Shown: positions 48,701-60,800 of the stretch, piece after piece
Layout: every line of letters starts with the position of its first letter
Numbering within the stretch: the first letter of the stretch is position 1
Assembly: GCA_022605955.1 (NCBI GenBank)
Contig: JAKCOZ010000015.1
Coordinates: forward strand, 10,917,287-10,981,286
DNA: 64,000 bases
Source: Rallus limicola
Lineage: Eukaryota; Chordata; Aves; Gruiformes; Rallidae
Direction of reading: 5' to 3'
Program-made: the position numbers and the translations under genes
Notes under the pieces: generated by a model
The model's database searches: none
Seen by the model: only the letters and a program-made list of their open reading frames with translations
Told to the model about the DNA's origin: nothing

Positions 48701-51251
48701 AGCCTAGGTGCACCACAAGTCCCTTCTACACCAGACAGGCTGCGCATTCAAGTAATATCCCTTCTGAGAGCTTCTTTGGCTTTTAAGATATGTAGTCTTT
48801 AATATTGCACCATCAGGTGGAATATCTTCTTTTAAAATCTGTTCACATGCACAAAGGATAAAATACAAGTGGGGAAAAAAAGAAATCACAAAAAGGACCA
48901 TATTTATCAAAACAAACAATGGCTCAGTAGTGGCAGTGAAATAAGAGATATTGTTACTTAGTGATAATAAGGGAAAAAAGCCATTGTCAAAATGATAAGG
49001 CCATTTCTGTTGTCTCCCCAAGTGATAATATCTCTGCTACCACTAGTGCCCAAATATTATTAGGGTATTTCATGGCAAGTGTTAGATAGAATAAGTTATA
49101 CACTAAGCCCACAGCTAACTCTAAAGCCTCCAACTTCTCCCCCTGTATCCCTGTTCACATAACAGCATCTTCTTTAATACCTTTGCAGCAGTGGTTTCTA
49201 TTCCCTATGGCTTTTCTTCTGCTTCCGTTTAAATATAACCCTGCTCCTGAGTTGGTTGACAAGGTACCTTTCACTGATAAGCAGCACAACTTTGTCTTGC
49301 GATAGGTCATCAGAAAGCCAGACTATCACATCTTGAAAAATGTAGGAAATGCTGGTAGAAGTGTCGGTGGAATGAGTTGGGGTAAGGAAAGCAGGAAAAA
49401 AAAGTAATAACATTGAAACAAGAATACAGAGATCATCTGAAAATCTCTGGCAGACGCCCTGATGTTCTTTTAGAGTCTAGAGATAAAGTTTACCCATCTG
49501 CTCAGAGGCGGAGCTCATCCTCTTGCAGGGGCTTGACATAAGTGTGCCTTCAGCAGAACACTTCATTCTCTCTTTGCAAGGGGGAGATGAGTCAACCTCA
49601 TGGCTGCTCCAGCCCCACATGGGAGCTGGGCAGTGGACGGAAGGTCAATGCTGCAGGGTTGATGTAGCAACAAGCAGAAAGGGAGCGAAGAAGGGAGGAA
49701 GGTTTCATACAGAATACAAATACTCCTTTTTGTTACGTATCATTTCCTTTACCCTGTATCTCACCAACATTGCCAACAGCTGACCGAAACCACAGGGCCC
49801 CTGGTACCTGCAGCAGCGGCTCTCTGCATGTTTTTTTTCTCTTCCAGATCAGCAGGGAAAAAGAATGAGGTGCATTACTGATGTCCTGTGGGTTCAGAGC
49901 CATTTTCTAGCAGAGGGATGGTAGCAGAGTGCAGAGAGGGTTTAAGCCACCACAGAGGAGCCTCTCTGAGCAGAGCTTGTGTGCTACCTGGGCTGGCCAT
50001 GGGAAGCTCTGCACATCTCCTTCCCAAGAGCTTGTGCAGGAGGGAAAGCAAACAAACCTATCCAGACTAATAAATCTAAAAAGCAACCTCATCCCCTCCA
50101 GAAAACAAGAAATACGCCTCTGTACTGGGTCACACATCAATGTCTACACTGTTTGGAGCCAGAAGCCTGTCTTCTGCCCCTGTTGTGGAAGCAAGCATGG
50201 TATGAGGGGCTGTGTCTTGGGAGGGATGGGACAGGAGAAATATGGTGTCCCAGAGAAGAGACACGCAGTTCTTTGTCTCGTAGGCCTTTCCTAAAGTCTG
50301 GGTTAGCATAGTGCCCTGGAGACTTCCTTCCAGTACTGGGAAACAGTGTGTTTTCCAAAATTGCCCTGGCCATTGTAAGATGCACAGTAGTATGTCTCAT
50401 TTTTAGCACACCTTGCACTCAGTTAGTAAAGGGAAACCCAAATCCTGGAAGATGACACTGTTCAAATTGTCAAATTTTGATGCTCAATAGTCTGTAATTA
50501 ATAAAGCAGTATCAATTAGAATACAGAGCCCGCCCTTCCTTTTCTCTCCCCTGGTTGAAGGTAAGGAAACCAAGTTCCTGGCGTACTTTTGTAAGTCTCA
50601 CTTTAAAAAAACCTTTGTTGAAGGTGGATCTTTGCCCTGTCCTCTGCAAAAAACACAAGCAGCCCTGGGCAAGTAAAATGCAGATACTAGCTGGATCAGG
50701 AGGGTGCAGCCAGCTCTGGGGTGGAACATGGCTGTTCATCACCCGGGCAGCACACGGCAGCTCTGGAGTAAAGACTGTGCCTGGCCAGAGCCATGATAAA
50801 TGTTTGCAAATTATTTTCTCAAATGTCTTCGCCTCCTTCTTTGGAGGCACTTAGAGCGATGCTGCCAAAAATAAATGAATAAACAAAAAGATCAGCACCC
50901 TGCAAGTTCCCCACGGAGGGTGACGTGAGAAGTTGCAGCAGCAGAGGCTACAGGGGAAATAGATCGAGGAGAGTTTCAGGGTGGGGTTTTGTTTCTTTTT
51001 AAAATAAATATTTGAGGCACACCATGGGAGTAGAGCAGCAGTGTGGTAAGTATATCAAACACACAGAATCCCCGGATTATCTGCGCTGAGGGCATTAGCT
51101 GGCTATGGAAAACAGCCATTCTTGAACCTCTGGAATAAGGAAGGGCACAAAAATATGGACAAGTAAATAAAGTGTGAAACAGCACCAGGAATAAACCAAC
51201 CCCTAAGAAGCCACCTAAATAAACAGGGTGAGAGACATCATCATTGCAGCT

Positions 51252-51274
51252 GCTGTCTGTCTGCCTGTCTGTCT
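51252..51274 (+). repeat. (CTGT)n-type microsatellite
   Basis: Tandem CTGT/CTGC units, about six in all. Confidence 0.8.
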
Positions 51275-53344
51275 CTTCTGCAGTCTTTTTCTCTCCCTCT
51301 TTCCCACACCCTTACCTGCTTCCAAATTCAAGCTGACACAGAGAACTACACAGCTAATCAGGATGGGGGGCAGCTGCTCTCTTCAAACAATTTCTTAAAT
51401 ACCTCGCTGAAGTCATCCATCTCCTCACTGTCTCTGCTTTGCATCTTCCTGAGGCCTTTTAAAAACAGGGTGTAACATGTGGAGCTTAACAGTTGGCAAA
51501 CGCTGATTTTAAGTGTGTTTGTACGTTTGCAGATTGATCCTGGAATGATCAAAGTTAAATAACTCGCCCCAGCGCTCCTTTGTAAAAACTAATGAAACCT
51601 GGGGGGAGCTGGGGGGGGAGGGAGGCAGAGTAAAGCAGAGTTCACATTTCCAGGATTTTTTTTTGATCACTGCTTTGTAATTACTGAAACAATTTTCCCC
51701 ACTCATTTCCCCCTTCCTGGTACCTTCATTCCTCTCATCTCCAGTGAATATATTTAGATAATTAGACCCACTGCATATAATCTGGCCTAATAACAACTTC
51801 AGCATCCCCCTTAGTGCAGCACTCATGTTATTTGGGCTGTCTGTGCCCAACCTTCCTGGCACTTATGGGCAAGTGCTCACCTGGAGACAAGCTTGAGTGA
51901 CCTCCAGGAATGGAAAATTTAATTTGCTCTCCCTCAAATGCTCCCGTGCTGGCCCAGGCTTCCCATCCCATGCCTGGTGCCATGGGCAGGAATGCCGTCT
52001 GCAACAGCAGGTCCACAGGGCTCTGCTCCTCCCACTTGGAAAAGGGGAAATCTCCTGAAGCAGCGCTTGTTCTGCATTCATCATGTACATGAGTATCCCC
52101 ACAGATTTCAGAGTGGGCTGACACTATTTTCACAGAAAGCTACATGGCACTTATTTGGCACAATCCCTGGAAATTAAATAAAAATACAAAATTAATGGTG
52201 CTGTTAATGCCATCCCTGGGATGAATAAAATGTCTAAAAGGAACCTTTGGTTAGCTGGTTTAGCCTGCAGCCCTTCTGACATCGTTGGGTTACCTACCCT
52301 GTTCGTATAGTGCTATAATGAGCATCATTTCCAGATCGGCCATAAGGGGCACTGAAGTATATCTTCTGAAAGTTCACGCTACTCTCTTAGCTTCACTAAT
52401 TCATTAAGCAGAAGGCAGGCAGAAATGTTGCTTGGAGAACAACCACAGAAGATTACAAACCTGTGAATTTAAAGCCTTTCTGCTCCAAACTTCTAACAAT
52501 TGCACAGTGCTCATAGGCTGCACATATGCAGACAGATTCCATGCCTATACAGGGATAACTACATTTAAAAGCTTTAGCTTTGTGTTTCGTGTGGGGAAGA
52601 GACTCACAAGGAAACCCGCAACCAGAGCACTTTTAATTGGCTGCAGCATCCATTCTCCATCAGCCTCTGAACCAACATCAGGACTGAATCCAGGCAGCAG
52701 CACAGCACGCTCATTTTCCCTCTGGGCTGCTCCACACTCATAGAGACAAATTACAGCACGAGCATTTTACAGAGCTGGACCCAGGCTTGAATTTTGCACA
52801 TGAGCTCACTGTTGTGTTCAAATGTACTTGGGAGCGTAAAGAATTCGCAATGGTGCCTTTCCCACCAAAGAAGCAGCAGAAGCGACCCGAAGTCTTTGAT
52901 CCCATAGACTGTGATAGTTGTTTAGACTCTACAAATATGCCTGGCACTTTGGTCTCTGTTGGATTAGATAAGACTTTATCCAAACTTCAGAAATCATCCC
53001 TGAATATTGATAGGGAGGTTTTAGCGGAAGCATTCAGCTTAAAACAAGCAGCAGAAGAGAGGGAAGGAAGGGGAGGAAAATATTAGAAAGGGTCACGGCT
53101 GGATTTGCTGAACAAATGAGCTCTCTTGTGACTATGAGATTTCATCATACTTCTCTCAATTTTGTTGTAGGAAGCTGCATAAGACAATGACTGACCTTCA
53201 AGTATAGTGTGGGAATATGCAGGCTGACTCTCAACAAGAAAACCCACCTAAAAGGGTATAATCAGATTTCCCCATAGGAGATCTGCTGTTTAATCTCTCC
53301 TACCATATAGCTGTGTGTACTTTTAAAATAGATCGATCATGCAT

Positions 53345-53388
53345 TAAAAAAAAAAGGGAAAGGAAAGGGAAGAAAAGAAAAGAATAAA
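53345..53388 (+). repeat. Homopurine tract
   Basis: More than 40 bases of A and G only, starting with an A11 run and followed by GGGAAAGG-type and AAAAG-type repeats. Potential triplex-forming sequence by composition. Confidence 0.85.
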
Positions 53389-53940
53389 ACCCAAGAAGTA
53401 GGAGGATATCACGGTTTGTGGTTTGTGCCTGTAACAGAAAATCAGCTGGTGTGGGGCAGATCAGAAGCAGACTCAGCTGGCCTACAGAATCCTCTGGCTG
53501 TTTGGTTGCAGGCAATAGATGCAGTGCGGATGGGCAATGCACACAGACCCGCCTGCCCAGTGTCCTACTGGCTCCACGCAGCCAGCCCTCCCCAGCCCTT
53601 CACATCTCATTAGCGTTGTTCTCACTGAAACAAGGTGTCAAGGCCACAGGGACAAGCAGCTGCGGGGGAACAGGGGATAAGAGGATCCCCTTCCCAAAGC
53701 TTTTACTGTCAAAACCAACAGGGCAAATGATAGTGGGAAGGTGAGCACCAGCTCGGGTTTGGAGGGAGAAGCATCACCCTCAGACTGCAAAGGTGAGTTT
53801 TAACATGCTGCTCAGCCAGTTCCCTGCATTTCTGATGGGATTTAACTGCTCATTTTTGAAAAGGCTTCAAACCTTCAAGGCAGGGCAGGTGAATCATTCC
53901 CACAAAAGAGGCTTGCAGAAAAGCTGAATTTACCCAAATG

Positions 53941-53970
53941 TACTCCAGTCCCTTAACCACAAGGCCAAAA
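53941..53970 (-). mobile_element. Head of a MIR-like SINE, fragment
   Basis: CTCCAGTCCCTTAACCACAA followed by GGCCA is, on the minus strand, TGGCC then TTGTGGTTAAGGGACTGGAG. It resembles the tRNA-derived head of an old amniote MIR-like SINE, whose sense reads GTGGTTAAGGCACTGGA. Only about 30 bases are recognisable, so the call is weak. Confidence 0.35.
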
Positions 53971-56900
53971 TTATCCAAGAGGGGTCAGAGATGACTCCAA
54001 GGTCAAGCAGGACCAACCCCTTCAAATAGTTATAACATCAGTTCCTAAGCTCGCTCCCTTCTCTCCCAGCATGAAGCCTTTTACTCGTATCTCTCAGGGT
54101 TTAAGTTTCACCACTATTTATAAGTGAGGAAGGGGAGTGTGATGGGAGGAGCTTGTGGGACAGGTCTCTCTCAAATCTGTTTTACCCACTGTATTCACCC
54201 TGATGCAAAGACAGTATGTCACTGGACAATTAAAAATTAAATCCCAGACTTGTCACTCAAGGATCAGAGCACAGTCTAACTGTACTCAGTATGGTTTTGG
54301 GTTTTTTTCTCTTGTTGTCTCCCTGCAAACAGCTCCCTGGCCTTTTTGATTTATACTTTACCATCTGAAATGCATAAAAGATGTGGTGCTTTTGCTTCCC
54401 CCATGAATCTTCCACAATTTTGTTCAAAATTTTACTGAAGTGACATGACAAATTACAGCCAGAGTCAATTTGTGCTGGAGGAGGGCATCATTAAAAAACC
54501 AGAAGAAAAGGGACACACACATACACACACAAAAGGTAAAGGCAGGATAAAGGAAAGAATGAGTTTGTGACCTCTTTGAATATGTCGCACTCAAAAGGCA
54601 GCGTTACCAGGATGAGACTGGCAGACTAATTACCCACGCAGCAGGTTCGTTGATGCAGGGGAAAAGGAGAACTCAAAAGCTCATTTGACCCATTCAGCAG
54701 GACTGCTCTGTTTCTTGTTATCTATTTTGGAGAGAGCAAAGGAGCAGAGAGAGGTAGGATATCTCACAGCATCGCTCAGAGCATAGCCTCTGCAGCCTTC
54801 CCACGTCTCCATTGCTGTGATTTCTGCCCCAGTCCTCTCCTCTGTCTGTCTCTTCTCACTGCCCCACCTGACTCTAACCCCAGACTTCATGGGCAGGTAA
54901 GAGATGATTTGATTATGGCAGATGCTTCTCTGTTTGCGCTGCACAAAGAAGGCTTTTGTCTTTGGTGCAGTCAAGTAGCAACAGGTAACTCGATAGAAAG
55001 AGCAAAATAAATGTTTAAGGTGTTCATTTTATTTTCCCAATGAAAAGCACCGTAGTAAGCAGTATTATTATGAGTCATGTTGCCATGTGTTACTTCTCCC
55101 ACATCTTTCAAAGGTGTTGGAAGGGGAGCTTGTTTGTGTAGTGAATAGTGTCCCTGGTGTTTGCTTCTGTATCTTGTTTCAACACTTTCTGCAGACAGAA
55201 AACTTGTCTCCCTGTTGCAGTCCTGGGGACATTTTTCTTTGTAAACAACGATTTTTCACCACAAATGCCAAGGTATCAGCTGGGATCAAATTCTGAAATA
55301 CTTGTGAAAATATCTGTTTTCACACATGGCTGCTAGCAAGGTAAATATTAGCTCGGTTACACACAGTTCTGGATAACGCTGGATCTGGTATGTTTGGTCT
55401 CTATTGGTCCTACAGGAGTTTTACCCTATTTATTTTTTCTCAGATCCCCAGACACTCTGGAGCACCTGACATCGTGTTAATTTAGTGTTTCAGCTCCTCA
55501 CCTAGTACTGATTCATTCCAGCGGTGACTTTTTACTTTGCCTTTCACTTCCTGAGGAAAACCTTGTCAGAAATGCTACTTTTACTCACAGATAGCAGGTT
55601 ACATCAATTAGAAAATCCCCGGTATTATTTCTATTTACACTTGGCTTAGCAGGAAAAGAAAATGCAGAGGAACACATGGGTTCTAGCATAAGCAAAAGCT
55701 AGTGAGCTTTTAAAATTACTGCACCAGGCTTAGCAGATGCACCCTGGGCAGGCACACCTGGAGCACTGCTGAATTTACAATACACAGTATGTCTGGCTTA
55801 AGAAGTCTTCTGGTTTAGGTACACCGACTGCAGGACGCAGCTGCCAAGCTAGCACCCAGACTAAGTGCACCTTAAGGTACACTGCTGGGTGTGCAACCAA
55901 CCTACGTCCAGGGAGGGTGTATGTCCAGCCTGGTTCCCAGCCAAGCAGCACAACATCAACCTGCAGTGTTTGCCCAGCTGCTGCTCTGCTGAGGCTCCCT
56001 GTGGAAAGCCCTGCGAGGTGTGGTGGATCCCAAGCCCATCAGGATTTCACGTGATTTAAAGGCAGTCCCAGTGAGACGTTCTTGGACCCTTCTAACACAG
56101 TTCATTTTCAGAGGGTTTTTATTGGAAAGCGCTTTCCCAACCATCAGGCCTCAGATCCCTGGTAATGCAAGCACCAGGTCACTCAACACTTCTTGCAAGA
56201 GCTTGGTCCCTGAAAAGGAGGTGATGCAAGAACCGGCTAGATCCAGTTATCAGTATCTCCTAGCAGCCATCCCCAATATATCTGTAGGCAGTCTGCTACC
56301 CTTTTTCCTCTTTGAAAGACATCTCTAGCACTTGCATTTTCCTTCCCTTGTGTCTGTTGATCCCCCATCCTAGTGTTCATCTCTCAAGGCTTTTTTTTGG
56401 GTTTGTTTGTTGTTTTTTTTTTGCTAGACCTCTCCTGCAAGAAAAGAGCAGCCCAGTAAGCAGAGTGAAATGGGAAGATGAGAAGCCTGGGCTCAATGGG
56501 GAGAGGACTTTATCCTTCCTTCCTTCACATCCAGAGTAAAGGTGGGTCTGCAGAGAGAGGGGTGAGACGGATAATGAGCATGGATGGGCTGCAGCAGCAT
56601 GCTCTGTTCCTCTGCCACCTGTACACTCGAGGACCACAGGTTGCTCTTCTCCCAAGGAGTTAAGCATTTTTGCTGGCTGGAGAAGCAAACCTTCCAGGAG
56701 TGACCAAGAGAGCGTGGATGTCAGATTGCCCTGTCTCTCTGATGGCTGCTGCTCTAAGGAGGAGGTTTTGGATGCAGTGGAAAGTTTTGTGCCTCCAGGC
56801 AGTGCATACAGCACGGGGAGTGCTGGGACAGCAGCTGAGCGAGGCACCAGCCCAATTAGTACCAGTTTGAGCAGGAGCCATCTGTGCTACTGCAAATCAT

Positions 56901-57612
56901 TAACAGCAAAGGCCAAGTCCAGATGCATGTGCCTGAACAGCTGAATGAAACAGCAGCAGGCGGGGATCTGCGGAGGGCAGCAAAGCCAGGTGAAAAAGCA
57001 AAATGGAGGAATGGGATCTTCTTGAAACCTGGTATGAGATGGGCTTCTGGCTGGGACTTGTTCTCCCCCCATCTTTGCCTAACAGCTGGTCTTCCTATAC
57101 ACACACCTTCATTTGATCAGATTCTCCCCTCCCTTATTCCTGCCTCCTTCTATTTCTAGCTGTCCCATAGCTGAAGGTAGCACCCTGTTTATACCCTCCC
57201 CCTGCACCACTCCAAACACCCTCTGCTCTTTAATTCCTTTTTTTTCTTTTCCCTGTGAACACCATTTGGGGACATGGATTGACTGAAAGCCGTGATGCAG
57301 TAGAAGCAATACCATAAATAGACTCCAAATGACCCAACAAAAGCCTAGTACCCACTGAAGGATTGAAAACACTTTTCTCACTCCTTCCCACAGAAAAAAA
57401 AGAAACGCCACCTGCTTTTGAAAGCACACAGCAAGCGCTGCCTGGTTGGGATTTCTGCATCAAGCTCTCCATTTCTACACAGCTTGAAACCCTTGAGACC
57501 CATGCCATGCCATTTTCTCCACTAACCTGCTTATGAACCTTCACCATCTTGGACTTTAGTCCAGCCACCGTCTCTCCTGTGCCATCTTCCAGGGTTGTGG
57601 TGTTTTAGTCTC
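53971..57612. other. Non-coding stretch, no gene recognised
   Basis: No exon or repeat is recognised. The frames at 56377-56944 overlap on both strands without motifs. A T8-GGG-TTTG run at about 56389-56420 is simple sequence. Confidence 0.5.
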
Positions 57613-57804
57613 GTTATTGAGAGGGTGGTCGAGCACTGGCACAGGCTCCCCAGGGAAGCAGTCACAGCACCGAGCTTTACTGAGTTCAATAAGCATCTGG
57701 ACAATGCACTCAGTCCCGTGCTCAGATTTGTCTGGCCCTGTGTGGAGCCAGGAGCTGGACTCGATGGTCCTTATGGGTCCCTTCCAACTCAGGATATTCC
57801 ATAA
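57613..57804 (+). mobile_element. CR1 LINE 3' fragment
   Basis: The sequence reads GAGAGGGTGGTCGAGCACTG then GCACAGGCTCCCCAGGGAAG. It encodes ERVVEHWHRLPREAV, the C-terminal motif of CR1 ORF2, then ends with CTCGATGGTCC, GGGTCCCTTCCAACTC and AGGATATTCCATAATAG. The order and wording match the 3' end of an avian CR1 subfamily. Only about 190 bases remain. The short open frames here are transposon relics, not a host gene. Confidence 0.92.
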
Positions 57805-60800
57805 TAGTCATCTTTCAAACTCCTCCTGCTTGGTCTTATTTATTCTATACACGTGCTGCTCCCTAGTAACAGTAGTGCAATCCCAGTAGTAGATTTTGCC
57901 ACCTTTCAGGAGGTGGCTGCTAAACCAGATCGGATGCTCAGTCATCGAGCTGCTGACCTGCAGGATCACTGGCGCCAGCAACTTCACCCCATCACACAGG
58001 CACAATCGGGCCTTTTTGCACCTTCCTTGTTAGTATTGTCTAGCAGTTCCTGAGCAGAACGAGCTGTTAAGTTAAAAGGGGAAACTTCTGATGAACAAGA
58101 GGCTCCTGGAACTCAGAAGAGATGGGCTTTCCGTTGCCCAGTTTCACACCTGTGGAATAACAGTGTTTTCAATGGCTTCTCACTCCTGTATCACTAAAAT
58201 AAAAGATGATTAACAAGTCATCCACTCCTTTTGTCTTCTGCTCTTCCCCTGTAAGGAATTACAAAGCACCTGGGGGAACAATGGCTGCCCAGAAAGGCTC
58301 CTTTTCTTTAGGTTTATACCTAAAGCATCTTCTAAAGGAGACTTAGCAGTACAGATGGGACCCATCAAGGCTGCCAGGAAAGAAAAGCAATTGGCAGAGA
58401 CCACTGCACAGTCCAGATGATCCCATATTCCTGGGCTCAAATTCATGCCCCCTCCAGAAGTTCAAGGGTATTGAGATCAGATGTTTTGATTGACCTCATT
58501 ATATATAGAAGGACCATCTGCAAAAGCTCAGATCTGGCTCCAAGCTTATTCCAAGTCCAGGTCTGGGATTTTGATTTGAACCTCTGCCTAACTCATTCAA
58601 CCTCTGCCAGGGCACAATGAAAGCATGGTACAAGATACCAAGAATCCTTTCTTTAATAGAAGTGCTGGACCAGATTTTCAGCAGAGCTCTGCTCCTGCAC
58701 TAAACCCCAATTTCTGGCCTGCCTTTCAGATGCACCCACCATCCTATGGCTCCCCTGCAAACCTCAGCCTCCCTTTAAGGGCCCTATCAAGATGCCTATT
58801 AATAGAGTATATAAACCTGAAAAATAGTGAGTAGCAATGCATATATGGACTGTCTCTATTTGCAAAGGTACGTAGCAAGTGATCCCTTCCAAAGGGAATG
58901 TGGGAGATCAACAGATTTAGCACACTCCCAAATTCCCTGTAGGTCTCACACAGGCAAAACATTTCATAAACAGCAAGCAGCCGTGACAAGAGGCCTTTCC
59001 TCTTCCCTTTATTCTTAAAAAAAGAATTGCATCTCTGAGATCCCATTGACAGCCATTCTCCCTTAACAATCTGCTTGACTCAACACAGGCCATGCTCTTG
59101 AGACTTGTTAAGGGAGGGGTGGGGAAGATGTCTCTACACTGTTCTCTTCTTCCCTCCTTTCTTTAATCAAAGAAAGAAAACAGGGAAAGGAAGGGGAAAA
59201 AAAAAAAGAGGAGGAGGAGGAGAACCAATATCCCCCTCCTCCCTACTCCTTGGCTTTCTCCTCTATCTTCCCGACTGTCAGATGCTCCGACATTCCTTGC
59301 ACGTAAGTGTTTTGCTTCAAAAGTTAGAAGAAGAGAGGGAGAAAGAGAAACTGCATTGCACAGTCCCTGTTGATAAGGTTCAAAGCAGACAGAGATGCTT
59401 CAGAAGCACATGCAGTCTCTCCCTCTCTCCCCATTACAAGGGGGGAAAAAAGAGCTAAATTCCATGGCAGACTTTTCTTTCTCCTGCTGCTGTTATCTTC
59501 CCTTGCACACAGGCTGGAGGTAGGGGGAAGATAGAAACTGTCCTGTTTACCTTGCAATTTCTTTCCACCCCCAGCCCCCTTTGAAATGCCGTCTCTTAAG
59601 CTGCTTTTGCACTCCCGATTTTTAATGGCATTTGTAAAGAGAAAGGAAAAAAGTCTTGGCATGTTTGTCTGCAGAGTTGTTTTTCTCCCCCCTGCCCCGT
59701 TGTTTTAAGACTTCCCAGAAGCTAAGATGAGCCCAGCTGAGATTGCTCAGTGAAAACCCCTGCCAAAAGTCATCCTTGTTGCTAGTATTTCTCCAATCTT
59801 ACCATTATCTGACTCTTCCCTTTACACCTCCATATGTCACTCCAATTTTCCCTCCCAGCTTACCATTGGGGAAGCAAGGAAACACCACTAAGTTATCACC
59901 GTATTACTCCTCTGGGGAATACAGCCAAGAGTGCTTTGGCCTATCAAAATAGTCATAAGCTAGTTGTCTGTCTGTTGTACCAGAGGAGAAACAAGCACAC
60001 ATTTACTAAAAAAAAAGAAACCCAAGAGCCATGAAAGTCAGAAATTAGCCACCAGAACCAGCAGTCACAGCAAATGTTAAGACAGAATTTCAGTCACTTC
60101 ACTGGGATTTCAGATGATACTAGTGAGCTAAAAGCCCCTCTTTATTGTCTTCAGAGGGGAATTAAAATAGCTAAGAGATTGGCATAGGAAAGTCAGTAAA
60201 AGTTAAAGAACTCATCAGAGTGTCCCCTCACATCCCATCTAAGAGGACCATCAATCTGTTCAGGGGCACCCTAGGACAGGTTCAGTTGGCAAATTAGGTT
60301 AATTTATGCTTTCTCATTAAGGTTGTTTGGACTCAGGTATTGGGTGGATACCTTAGCATCTACAGGTGAAACTTATCTGTTCCTGCCTGTCAGGACCCTC
60401 CCCCCTCCCAGGTGAAGCTGATAGGCAATTTAGAGCTGTTGTTTATAACCAGGCACAGATTGGGTTGTATTCCCTTCTCTTTCCTGAAGGGGTGTGAAGC
60501 TTTTTGGTAGCAGTTCAGTTCCTGCTAGCCATGTGGGCTGGCAGCGTCATTTGTAGATGAACCTCTGCTTGTGTGGTCCAGCCTATGGAGAATAAGGCTC
60601 TGACTGTCTTACCCTACTATGACTGATAATGGTAGGATCAACTTGGAGCTGATCAGCGGGGGAGAGCACCTCTAAGTTTGCATCCTGAACGTGTTTTGCA
60701 ACTGGACCCTCTCTGTGACCTTCAGGTGAAGAAAAAGCTGCGAATGGACCTGGAGGTATGAGCTGGTGCCTGAGTGGGGGCTGGGGATGGAGGGGATTTC

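Larger units (their letters stand above)
42758..53940. other. Non-coding stretch with candidate conserved block
   Basis: About 11 kb without a recognised gene. The segment 44985-45310 is strikingly AT-rich and contains ATATGCATATTTG, an octamer-like ATGCAAAT on the plus strand near 45071, and several TAAT cores. It is a good candidate for a conserved enhancer-like element. At 47851-47940 a short frame ends in CCACAGCAG followed by GTAGGG, a donor-like junction, but nothing confirms it as an exon. Frames at 50500-50860 overlap on both strands and look random. Confidence 0.5.

Noticed and set aside
52850..53086. 78-codon plus frame as an exon
   Set aside because: No splice sites fit, it runs into a simple GGAAGG tract at its end, and no family is recognised.
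57595..57889. Plus frames of 69 and 90 codons as host genes
   Set aside because: They lie in a CR1 3' fragment; the W-RLPREAV motif is from CR1 ORF2.
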